Source: Branchiostoma floridae (Eukaryota; Chordata; Leptocardii; Amphioxiformes; Branchiostomatidae). Taken from it: 64,000 nucleotides of DNA. The notes beneath the pieces are model-generated. The model had not been told where the DNA came from and searched no databases. It was given only the letters and a program-made list of their open reading frames with translations. The translations under genes and the position numbers were made by a program. Shown here in pieces: positions 25,701 to 35,446 of this stretch (the stretch's first letter is position 1; each line of letters starts with the position of its first letter). The stretch lies in NCBI RefSeq assembly GCF_000003815.2, contig NC_049991.1, forward strand, positions 14,926,154-14,990,153. Reading direction: 5' to 3'.

Positions 25701-28700
25701 ATTATCATCTTTTTCTCACACATCAACTGCTCTTGCTCTTATAAAGTGAATACTTTTCATTTTTGGCACATCAAAAGTGAAATGAACACAAAGGATAACA
25801 ACACAGTGCCCCTACATCCTCCAAAGGGCTATGAACTACATTTACCTTCTGTCCTTTTGTATGTCTCTCACTTTAGTAGTACATCTTTAATATGTGGCTC
25901 TGTCAAAATAAGTAACTAACTTGTTGCAACCTGAATAAAGTCAAAGTTATTAACTTGAGTCCAGTGCCAGTCTGCCTGAAAGAAAAATAAATGTCAGAAG
26001 AAGTACCCACCGCAGGCATATTCTGCACCTGCTCACTGTAGTAGATGAAGCCGGTGTGGGGCATGATGGCAGTGGAGGAGAAACCAGCTAGTGTTCTCTT
26101 CTGGGCACCCAGAACCAGCACGTTACAGGACGGCATCTTGGAGAGAGAAGTCAGGCCTCCTGCCACACCTGAATAACAGGAGTGCCATTGGGTTAATTTT
26201 TTTTAGATGGCTTCAAATAGTAGTGACCTGTTGTTATCACAAGCTGACCCTTGAAGCATTTTAATGGTAATGCAATATTCTAACTTCAAATTGAAAAAAA
26301 ATGGTTTAATGAGTATTTTTCACATCACATCATCTTCATGTCCAAATTTAAAGAGGCCCTCTGGGCACTTAGCTGTTTAAATGTTTGAATCATTTTAATA
26401 CAAACTACAGTTAAGGATAGACTACACTCTACGTGTGTTGTTCTAATTACTGAGATTTTGGAAACGAAATAAGAATTGTTTCTAAAACAGTGGTAAAATT
26501 AAAAATGGACTCCCCAAGCACAAACTTACCCATGAGTTTGGCGGCTGTTGATGCCCCTACAATGATGGACAAGTTTGGAGCGATGAAGGACATTCTGGAC
26601 TCCACGTACTCATAGATCTTCAGCTTGGCTGCGTTCAGGTCCACGGCCATGTCACAGGCCTCGTTTATGTCATTCAGGTCATCTGAGGACAGGATAGACC
26701 TGAGAGGGGAAAAAAAGTTTCTGTCACCTCTAGGCATGATGAATAATAATATTTATAAACCTGTCAACAAAAAAGAGCCATGAAGTTTTATGAAGAGCAA
26801 GCAGTTTTATTTTCTATTTCTTTTTCTCCAAGTCAAATGCAGCCACACTCTTAAGCCTTTGGACAATGATGTGATTCATGTACTGCTCCTTACAGATTAA
26901 AACAGTTGTATGCTCCTGCAAGTTTTTGGCTATGTATTTAGAAAAGTGATAATTAAATCATACTCTGCTGGGAGAGCTTGGATGCATTAGCCATGACATG
27001 AGAGATGCTGCCTGGCCAGAACCTCCCAGAGTAATCATTGTCTGATGGAAGCTGCAATATAGAAAATGATGTCTACCAAGACAAAAAGAGTTTAGGAAGA
27101 GATTAAATCATTTCCACACAAACCTACCCTTGAGTGGTGGAGGCGGTGACACTGACCACCATGATGGTAGCGTTTGTCAGGATGGTCGGGAGGACTTCGT
27201 TGTTCTTTGTCTTTTCTAGATCATTGCCAATCTCCTGTTCAACAGAAAAAAAAAAACATTGACTGTTAACATCTCAATGTAAAAGTAGGTCTGGAAAATT
27301 TTGTGATTCAGAACTCTTCAGCTCTATACACAGTCTTTCAAAATATGTGTACATCAAGTTTACAGTGTAAGGGGCATTCTGAAGTCCAGCCTTGTTATGC
27401 TTTGGTTGCTCCCTAAAGGTATCTTTCTGCCAACAACGGAATAGCCCCATATGCTGGTTGCAACAAACCGTAGGGGATACAAATCAAAGCATAGAGATCC
27501 CAAATGCCCAACTGAGCTGGGTGAGAACCGTGTGCATGCACATCATTTGGACAATATACATGTATGTTTACCTAGAACACAGGGATAAGACACTAACCCT
27601 GACAGTCCTGATGTAGTCCAGTGCCATGGGGACCAGAGACTCCAGCTCAGGAAATCTTTTGGAGTAGATGTCACGGACAAACTTGTGGATGATGTCTGTG
27701 GAGGAAGCATACAAGTTAAAACCTCACTGGCACTGGTATAATGTTTTCTTACCAAAGAAAAACTTGCCATCATCAAAGCTTGACATCTGAGGAAGCACAT
27801 CTAATGCTCTTAAGATAGAGGACAAGAGATGATAAACCAGACAGTAACTGAGTTAGAGTGTCCGCAAACTGTGAGAAATGTCCAGTGTATTGTTTCATGA
27901 CTACAGGTTTGTAAGTCTTGGTACTCCTTTGCAGACAACAATGACTCTCATTATACTCTTCATCAAATTCATGGGGTGTATGACATCATGTGGCTTCTGA
28001 GACCAAAAATTGATGTACAGAGACGTCTAAACTTTGCACTTTGTGGTTTGTTGTGAAAAGTTATGAGTAATGCAGTATCCTGTATATTACTGATGAAAAG
28101 AAGAACAAGCCATACTTACTGATCTCATTCTCAATCTCCACAGTGAGGTTGTTAGCTTCCACAATCAGCTGGTACTCTGGGTCAGCTTCCACTGGTCCCA
28201 CCACTGGGGGAGAGGCAAGGGCTTGGTCAAGATGTTTTCATTTGGACAAACTAATGAAGATGACATACCAAACTAATAATCTTGGTCCTAATGAATCTTA
28301 TGCGTTGTATTACATATATTACAGCATAGTTCTCAACAAGCAAGTCAAATGGATGTAAAGCTAAAAAGCTGCAACCACTATGAAAAGGTACACAGGTATA
28401 CAAGGCAGTCTTTGCAATACAAGAAAGGGCGAGCTATTGACAGGATGTTCTAGCCTTTTCACTACCATCTTCTGTAGTGACTGCTGGCTCAATCCTTTCG
28501 CTTGAAAAAGGATTAAGCCAGCAGTTACTACGAGGATGTACTCAGGAGGCTAAGGATGTTCTTGTCAATATCCATGTCAAAAATACAGGCCATTCACTGT
28601 AAGTAGTGATTCACTGTAAGTAGTGATTAACTGTAAGTAGTGTAACCCTGACATACTTTCATCCCTGAAGCCGCTGCTTGTGTAGTGATCGATCTGTTCC

Positions 28701-28867
28701 ATGATGTGTTTTAACTGCTGCGAATCCCGCAGCTTGGCGATGGAGGCGATCCCGTCCTGCTTCACCTCCATCTCCATGGTAACCTCCTCCACATCCTCGA
28801 TCTCCTTCTCCTCATTCTCCGGAGCCTCCTCCTCCAGATCAGCCAGGAGCTCGTCTGCTAGAGACAT
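22795..28867 (-). CDS. PRPF31: U4/U6 small nuclear ribonucleoprotein Prp31
   Basis: Ten coding exons on the minus strand: 28,657-28,867, 28,120-28,203, 27,598-27,695, 27,128-27,234, 26,530-26,699, 26,011-26,168, 25,293-25,583, 24,401-24,529, 23,796-23,927 and 22,795-22,911. All have GT/AG sites and consistent phases and give 498 aa, against 499 in human. The protein bridges U4 snRNA and 15.5K and holds U4/U6 to U5 in the spliceosomal tri-snRNP, in the nucleus. The order is an acidic N-terminus ([14 protein letters not shown]), the NOSIC region, the Nop domain ([44 protein letters not shown]), the basic nuclear localisation stretch [16 protein letters not shown] in exon 7, and the conserved [13 protein letters not shown] near the C-terminus. 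A splice acceptor at 28,904 indicates at least one upstream noncoding exon. No inactivating change is seen. Confidence 0.97.
24840..25292 (-). repeat. Tandem partial copies of PRPF31 exon 7 end and donor site
   Basis: Exon 7 ends at 25,293 with its 5' splice site just below. Copies of the last ~40-60 exonic bases plus intron sequence recur with the exon edge at 25,135, 24,972 and 24,856 (spacing 158, 163 and 116 bp). The two nearer copies keep a GTGAAG donor; the farthest has GCGAAG. In the two nearer copies the GAG of MTEFRK has become TAG, so they are pseudo-exon fragments. Confidence 0.85.
28478..28535. repeat. Short perfect-type hairpin in PRPF31 intron 1
   Basis: The arm GTAGTGACTGCTGGCTCAAT and its continuation CCTT are mirrored by AAGGATTAAGCCAGCAGTTACTAC, with only scattered mismatches over about 24 bp and a short CGCTTGAA-type loop. 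Related fragments lie at 24,620-24,700 and near 21,640, so it is more likely a tiny MITE than a microRNA gene. Confidence 0.6.
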
Positions 28868-29162
28868 CCTGATTGGCTGGCAGTCTCAGCTGGGCACAGA
28901 ATACCTGAAGTTGTGAACAAAGGGATCAGAACAGCTGTAATGTTAATAATAGTATTGTAAAAGGGTAAAATGTTTGCGCTGGTTATGTATGTTAATTACA
29001 GTTTTCGCTGTGACCTCTTTACTGCAAACTTTATATACCACCAGTGACCACTTATTGCTGTGTTTCAAACACAAAGTAAACACCACTGAACACCCCATTT
29101 CCCAAAAATAACTAGATACTGTACTGGAATTGAATTATTTTGACTAGTTCATTCTGCTTTTG

Positions 29163-29195
29163 CTGAAGAAGAGTGATGGATGTCACTCGAAACGT
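29163..29195 (+). repeat. Hammerhead-like / Penelope-type motif
   Basis: CTGAAGA, a perfect 6-bp stem GAGTGA/TCACTC around a TGGATG loop, then GAAAC reproduce the conserved core order of a hammerhead ribozyme (CUGANGA, stem II, GAAA), with one extra A between CTGAAGA and the stem. Similar sequences are known in pseudo-LTRs of Penelope-like retroelements. No reverse transcriptase is nearby, so this would be a remnant. Confidence 0.35.
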
Positions 29196-29258
29196 CCGGA
29201 AGTAAATATCCGTTTTTTATCCAGTTGTAGAAATTGAATTGTATTTGAATATCGCTGT

Positions 29259-30242
29259 GGCTATTGACACACTCAGTGTGCCAATAGCCAAACAGGCTAT
29301 TGACACACCGAGATGCCAGTCAGCCAATCAGAGCTTGTAACGCTCCTTTCTGGCAATATTTTACACAAGCAATAGTTGATTAGACATTGTTCGGAAGATT
29401 AGACATTGGAATCTTTGAATCTTGGAATGAACGGACGTATTCAAGTTATGCCCTACATTTGGATACCTGTTAATACAGCCCTCATCGTGAATGTTTGGCG
29501 TAGCGTAGTGGATAGAGCGTTGGACCCGGGAATTCGTGACAGCAACTCCGACCCGGTTCGAGTCCGCGCCCGAGTTTTTTTAAATTTTTTTTTTCAATTT
29601 TTTCTTGTCCCTTTTTAAACATCCATTTGATATAAGAATATTTTATATATAAACAACTTTTAAAGTTTCTGTTAACATCATAAACCAAAAATAACACTGA
29701 CCACAAAACATGTCATAATTTTCGGCCGTGTGGTTCCGGCGCTATCGGCAGCGACTCAGAAGAATATTTCTTTCACATTAAAAATAATGGAGGTAAAACA
29801 ACAACTATAACTTCGCTTCCTTAGTGATATAAGTTTTGAGGCCGCAAATTCTCCAATACGGCAGGAATTCGTCGGTAAACACAGCTGAAAACGTGTTCCT
29901 GACCGATCCAACATGGCTGCCATGATCACATGCGGTGACAGTAAAACTAGCACCCTATATGATAGCAGATTCCGATGTTTAAAATTGTGCCGTAAACACG
30001 TGAAAAAGATCGTATTTTGGTTTGATAATGGACACAGGATGCCATTTGTATTTTTCAGAGTGTTGATTGTCAAATATAATCGTAAGATTTCCTCATTTTA
30101 GTGGTTTCTAGCACTGGGTGTGTCAATAGCCTAAACAGGCTATCGCCACACTGAGTGTGCCAATAGCCTAAACAGGCTATCGACACACTCAGTGTGTCAA
30201 TAGCCTGTTTAGGCTATCGACACACTGGGTGTGTCAATAGCC
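29259..30242. mobile_element. 984-bp TIR element with palindrome-array ends and internal tRNA-like module
   Basis: The left end begins GGCTATTGACACACTCAGTG and the right end is the inverse, ...GTGTGTCAATAGCC. Each end is built of ~31-bp near-palindromes centred on CACACTCAGTGTG, separated by AAACAG/CTGTTTA; the right end holds about four. Flanks TCGCTGT and TCGCTCT agree at 6 of 7 bases, suggesting a short target duplication. The interior has no transposase but contains the tRNA-like segment at 29,497-29,573. Confidence 0.65.
29497..29573 (+). ncRNA. tRNA-like module with pol III A and B boxes
   Basis: TAGCGTAGTGG fits the A-box consensus and GGTTCGAGTCC fits the B-box consensus, about 45 bases apart as in a tRNA gene. 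The ends GGCG and CGCC could pair as part of an acceptor stem. A T-run, which could terminate pol III, follows at once. The full cloverleaf is poor, so this is a tRNA-derived promoter or degenerate tRNA, not a confident functional tRNA. Confidence 0.5.
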
Positions 30243-30508
30243 TCGCTCTTTGAATATTACTTACCTGGATGTCTGCAGGTAAGAAATAAAAGCATAAAAC
30301 AGTACATTGAACATGGAATAGACACTATTTAATACCAGAACAAAACAGAAGCATGCACTGGTGCTGGTCCAAAGCATCCCATCCCAAACAAATGCCCCCC
30401 TCCCTCCTCGCTAAAACCCTTGACTGCTTTGATAATTTCAAGCCACAAAAATGATTCCGAAACATTCGAACATCTCAGAATATACGAAAACTGTGAGAAT
30501 GTACTTAC

Positions 30509-30953
30509 AGTTCCTCACAGCACTACAGAAGGAGTGCCAAACAGACGTTTTCCCGAAGTTGATGGCCCAAATTTCGCCTCACGCTGTTTCGACGTTCAGT
30601 AGGCAAAGCATTGTGGGAAATTTGCCATATCCACTGCAAAAAGAGGTGAATCGAATAACAATTCTTTAAATACATACAAAAGATAAGCTATGATAGTATA
30701 AATAAAAGTACAGAAAGATACTTTAACTTACTTTCAGATTCCTTTAATGCAGTCAATCATCAATATCATGTAAATTAGGGTACAAACAGGCTGATGTAAC
30801 AATTTTATACCCCTATAGAGTAATGTAATACTAATAACCTGTCAGGGTTAGAGGTTACGTGGCTTGGTGAATCAGTGGGTTCGGGAGCGTGCTCTGGACT
30901 TGGTGGAAAAACTTCAATTTCTCCCTCAACAAACCTATCTGTAGCGTGCAGGC
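30509..30953. promoter_or_regulatory. Bidirectional promoter region of PRPF31 and RBM7
   Basis: RBM7 begins at 30,954 on the plus strand. On the minus strand a GTAAGT donor just below 30,509 could end a noncoding first exon of PRPF31. GCATTGTGGGAA at 30,608-30,619 is the inverse of TTCCCACAATGC, close to the ZNF143/Staf site typical of housekeeping and bidirectional promoters. A shared core promoter is inferred; start sites cannot be seen. Confidence 0.5.
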
Positions 30954-32591
30954 ATGGTCATGGAAGACGGCAAAGAAGAGCGGACTCTGTGGGTCGGGAA
31001 CCTCAGCTCTCAAGTCACGGAGGAGCTTCTTTATGAGCTTTTTCTCCAGGTCTGATTTGGAAATCTTATAATGAATTTGTTGCCAGCAAAATGCGGAGTG
31101 GTTGTTTGTATGATAAAGTCTAGTATAACGCCTATTAATGATGATAGTGAAATTATGGTAATCAATTAATGGGTCCTTAATAGTCTATGAATATGATACC
31201 ACATTTACAATAAGCAGCCATCACAATGATGAGCATCAAAACACACATCATAACTTTCTACAGAAACTAAGCATTTTAATGCGCTTCGGCCGCTTCCTAA
31301 TTTTCCAAGGAAAGAAGTAAATTACTTTTGGAGCTTGAATAAACAGTTTATGTTTTGTTACATTTCAGGCTGGTCCGCTTGTTGGAGTCAAAATCCCTAT
31401 GGATGCCAACACCGGCAAGCCTAGGAGCTACGCGTTCATAGAGTTCAAACACGCTGTCTCCGTCCCCTACACCATCGAACTGATGAACGGCATCCGGCTG
31501 CACGAGCAATCGCTGCGCCTGCAGTGCCGCACCGGCTCCAAGCACGCCAGTCCCGCACATGGCGGCGTGGACAGCCCCAACGCCACCCCCACCCACCAGC
31601 CACAGTTCGCCTCCCCCACCCCGCCCCAGCTCCAGAGGGCCTTCACCATCCCCGCCATGAACCCCCCACCCCAGGGGTTCAACCACCTGCTGGGGTTCCC
31701 CACCCCCATGACCCCAGGGGCAGGCATGATGCCGTCCCCCATGGGCTTGCCGATGATGAACCCTCACCAGATGGCACAACAGGTAAATATGACTGCATAG
31801 CCGGCATGTGGAATTTTGTCAGTTTTACCACTTTTCAAGTACAGGATAGGTGCTAGCCTGTTTTAACGTGTTAACAGGCATTTCTCTCTGGCTTTCTATT
31901 TTCTCAAAAGTTTTGGCACAGAAACAAATTTTGAATGCTCACCAACTAGAGAACAAATTGTTAAATCCTGAAAAACAAGTCTTTTCTTCTTTATTTAGTT
32001 GAAAACTGTTTCTTCTCTGTTTGTCTGTGTGTCTCTCTATCAAGTCACCACCTTTGGTAGAGAGTGGTCCAGATGATGTAAGTATGGACTACTAGAGACT
32101 GTCTTTTTCGTGTTTTGTGACTTATTTCAACATACATTGTACTATATGTATGTAGATTTGAACTTGTCCTCTTCATCCCATGTGACACATAAGGCTGTGA
32201 TCAGTTTCTTCCACTGGTGTCTAGGTATGCAAAAAGGTAAAAATTGAAGCTATAGAACCTCAAACTCAGGAGAAAGCACGATGCTGGGTATCTAATGTAT
32301 TCAGATGTAATAATGACATTCGGAACATTGTTCTTACAGATGCAAAGAACGCCGATGAATCAACAGATGCAGATGAGCCACCACAGGTCAAACTACAACA
32401 ACATGGGCAATCGGAACGACTACAGTCCCATGGACACCCCTCACAGGGGATCCAGGGACAGAGACCACAGAGACCAGCGGGGCTGGGGAAGGGATTCGGA
32501 CTACCGTGGGGGGAGGGACGCAGATTATCGTGACCGCAGCAGGGACAGAGATAACAGGAGAGATAGCAGACACTATCAGCACAGGAGATAG
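30954..32591 (+). CDS. RBM7: RNA-binding protein 7 (NEXT complex RRM subunit)
   Basis: Three exons, 30,954-31,049, 31,369-31,782 and 32,340-32,591, give 253 aa (human 266). An N-terminal RRM has RNP2 LWVGNL (residues 12-17) and RNP1 RSYAFIEF (51-58), with the family-typical stretches VTEELLYELFLQAGPLVGVK and FKHAVSVPYTIELMNGI. A Pro/Met-rich linker and an Arg/Asp/Ser-rich tail follow. RBM7 binds U-rich nascent RNA and, with ZCCHC8 and the helicase MTR4, targets promoter upstream transcripts and snRNA extensions to the nuclear exosome. RBM11 is a vertebrate paralogue; the single invertebrate gene would be co-orthologous. A second ATG two codons later is also possible. A candidate 33-nt cassette exon lies in intron 2. 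Confidence 0.93.
32045..32077 (+). CDS. RBM7: Candidate 33-nt RBM7 microexon
   Basis: A strong pyrimidine tract (TTTCTTCTCTGTTTGTCTGT and onward) ends in CAAG, then 33 nt, then GTAAGTATG, a near-ideal donor. Flanking exons are both phase 0 and the insert reads SPPLVESGPDD without a stop, so inclusion keeps the frame. It would add an SP-containing acidic segment to the linker after the RRM. No expression evidence is available. Confidence 0.4.
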
Positions 32592-33830
32592 GGCTTTTGT
32601 TGTGTGGTTCCCTGAGATTCTTTGAAGATATGGACAATAGATTGTTTTTCAACATAAAGGACATGGACTTTTTTTTACTGCATTTCTGGCTTGATTACTT
32701 TTCTCTCTGTAGAGAGATGGGGATAAAAACTAGTTTTAAAGTGAACAACCTTTTTTCGTGTGAGGGGATTATATTAAGGCAAACATTGCTCATTGTTAAT
32801 CTCCAGCCATACTTTGTGAATGGTTTTACTCAAGTTTTTTTACACAGTGGATCATTAGCATTGCTTTGGGCCTCCAGGCAATTTACAAATATGTCTTATG
32901 TCCCTAAGAAAGGTTTTACTAAGAGAGGCAATAACTACATGGTTGATCCATCCGGTGATGTTTTATTTTGTTTTTTAAATCCATTTTCTGTGTACATATT
33001 GGCTTTTACTACTAACAATGTACATACATGTATTTGATTTGATTGTTCAAGTTACTTGTACTAATCTAAGTTTAGTGTTGTCATAGATAGGTTTCACACT
33101 TTTGTAGCAACTGTGCAATGGTGGGGATGTTAGCTGCGCAACAAAAGATCTTATAGTTATACACACATAACCGGTTACTTAAAAACTATTACAGCACATG
33201 TTTTATATCTTGGATCATTCAACCATTTCCATCTAGAGTAAACTGAAACTGAAACTACATCACATGGACATTAAATATGACGGTTTTTGCTCTGTCCACA
33301 AGTCTGTGTTGTCTAATTTTTTTTACAGATGACATTATTCACGGTGTTGTTTTATATAACAAAGAAGCTAACGTAACCTCTCAATAGATGTGAAACAAGT
33401 AAGCAGTAAGCAAGCAGATGTGAATTTGTAGTATAGAGTTACACTGAGCTGCTCAGTTCAAGGAGGTTATATAGAGACCTCCTTGCTCAGTTCAATGCCC
33501 ATGAAAGTGAAAAAAAAAAGACCTTTTAACATAAAAAATGGTGGTGGACAGCCACTCCTAGATTAAGGTTAGTCTATATAAAAATATCAATGAAGGATAA
33601 ACCTTGATGCAAATGAAAATCTGTCTTTGTCGATACAGATTATATGGAGAGTATGCTGTTGGAGAAGTCCTGGCGAATTTGTAGCAAATATTCTATTTTA
33701 TTAGCTTCAAGTTCACTCATTTTCCTGCCCCAAAATAGCGCTATTTTCAAAACGATATTTGAAATCGGTACAGCCCACATGGACCTAGTGGAAGACTGTT
33801 GAGGCACTTGTGTTACGTTGTTATTTATGT

Positions 33831-33912
33831 CCGCCAGAGGGCGCAGCTGAGTGGTGCACGCGATGAACGACTTTTGTGTTGCGTTACTCATCATATCTGC
33901 TAGGCGGCGTAG
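33831..33912 (+). promoter_or_regulatory. Pair of CTCF-like motifs
   Basis: CCGCCAGAGGGCGCAG at 33,831-33,846 closely fits the CTCF core motif. A weaker relative, TCTGCTAGGCGGCGTAGC, lies about 66 bp downstream in the same orientation, within what looks like a local duplication. They sit in the interval between RBM7 and LRRC45. Binding is unproven. Confidence 0.35.
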
Positions 33913-34148
33913 CTGAGACGTCGCTGAGATTGTAGACTATTTCAAGTACATTAGGGGTGTCTTGTTATGTCAACCTCGTAAATGAGAGGTTATGCCAGTT
34001 ATAGTATACTAAAAGAAACCAATTATACCAGTAATAGTATAATTTATTTACTTAAAATAATTGAATTTGTATATTTTAGCTACAAAACGTGATTTTATAT
34101 AGTGATTAATTTCAAAGCCTCCCCACAAACCTAATAGATTGTTCCTTG

Positions 34149-34240
34149 AAGATGGCGGCTGACTCAAACGGTTGAAGCAACAACAACATTCAAGCAGACG
34201 CAATTAATTCACTTTTCGGTGAAATTTCAGCGTTTTCGTG
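34149..34240 (+). promoter_or_regulatory. Likely LRRC45 promoter and noncoding first exon
   Basis: AAGATGGCGGC at 34,149-34,159 is the canonical YY1 element found near start sites of housekeeping genes. About 80 bp further, GTGAGT at 34,236 could be the donor of a noncoding exon, and a good acceptor ends at 35,387, 59 nt before the LRRC45 start codon. The exon edges are inferred. Confidence 0.5.
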
Positions 34241-35207
34241 AGTATCCACATGTGTAGTTACAATACAAGGAGATACTTAGCTTGTTACATGATGCTTTGA
34301 TTTGTTTCCATTCAGATTTCGTCATTTTTAGATTCTGGAGCGTTATTCGATTTTACAAATTCAGTTTCAATTTCATGGCCTTGGTTTGTCTTTGTAAAAG
34401 TTGTACTTGTAGTTCAAGCAATCCACTCATTGTGCAATATCCTTACTGCGAAAAATATCTAGATTCCTATATCTGTGTATTGAAAGCAATTTTGACGAAT
34501 CCACCAAACTGTGGATTTTGAAAGGAGCGTAAGTACATTTGCTTTTACGGCCGGATGCATGTCGAACAGTAAGATGCTAATTATGGCTTTTGTTGTAAAG
34601 TTGAGTTATATCTTGTATCCAATGATTCCAATGTATTTCTAAACATGAACTTTTGCATAATATTAAACGTTGTAGCGCCTCGACCACGTACTAGTATAAG
34701 ATTATTAATCATTAGCCGTATGAAGATCAAATTTATAAGTTACCAAGCACCAACACAATGTTGAAATTACCCTGAGTACAAAGGCTCTTTCCAAAATGAT
34801 ACCAACACCTTGACCAACACACCAGTCTGATTCTTATCCATTACAGGCAGCAAATATTTGCCAATATATCTATATAATCAATTTATTAAATGTATAGGTA
34901 GCATGTCTGAAAAACTTAGAGCTAAGCAGGATATACAAGACAAAGGGAAAAAACAAGATGGTGTAATTACATTTGTAATTTAAAATTGCTGTAGAAGGGT
35001 TAGGAGGTTTTTCATGTTTTAAGTTTGCAATCAAAACAATTCTGTAATACATGTTCATAATTAAAATTGGGAATGCATATTCGTGGTGTAGTGAAGAGCC
35101 ACAAAACTAACACTGTAAACATTTCAAGATTTACAGTAGTGTGATAGATGATGGATTGAGGTTAAAAATTCTAAACGACAACAGGCTGACAATACAGAGG
35201 GTTGTGA

Positions 35208-35335
35208 CCTGGATACCAGACCCCAGCCCGATATCAATAATATCTATCGTGCAGAGACAAATTCGGGGGCCTGCTGTTGGCCCTAGAGCCGAGGAGTTGG
35301 GCTGTATAGGCTGTGAAAATAGTCTGGCATCCAGG
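35208..35335. mobile_element. 128-bp MITE, CCTGGATACCAGAC ends
   Basis: CCTGGATACCAGAC and GTCTGGCATCCAGG are inverted with one mismatch in 14. The adjacent inner block CCCCAGCCCGAT recurs in the element at 52,333-52,428. It lies in the inferred 5'UTR intron of LRRC45. Confidence 0.6.
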
Positions 35336-35446
35336 CCAAGATGGATTTTGTCTAACTGCCATCTTTGCCCCTATAATATTACTTCAGGTATCACACTGAC
35401 TGCGTTCACTTTCCGATCCCCAAACACAGTCACAGTTGTCATCACT

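Noticed and set aside
29497-29573. Functional nuclear tRNA gene
   Set aside because: A and B boxes are good, but acceptor and T-stem pairing are too poor for a confident cloverleaf.
31348-31779. 143-codon minus-strand open frame
   Set aside because: Antisense shadow of the proline-rich RBM7 exon 2.
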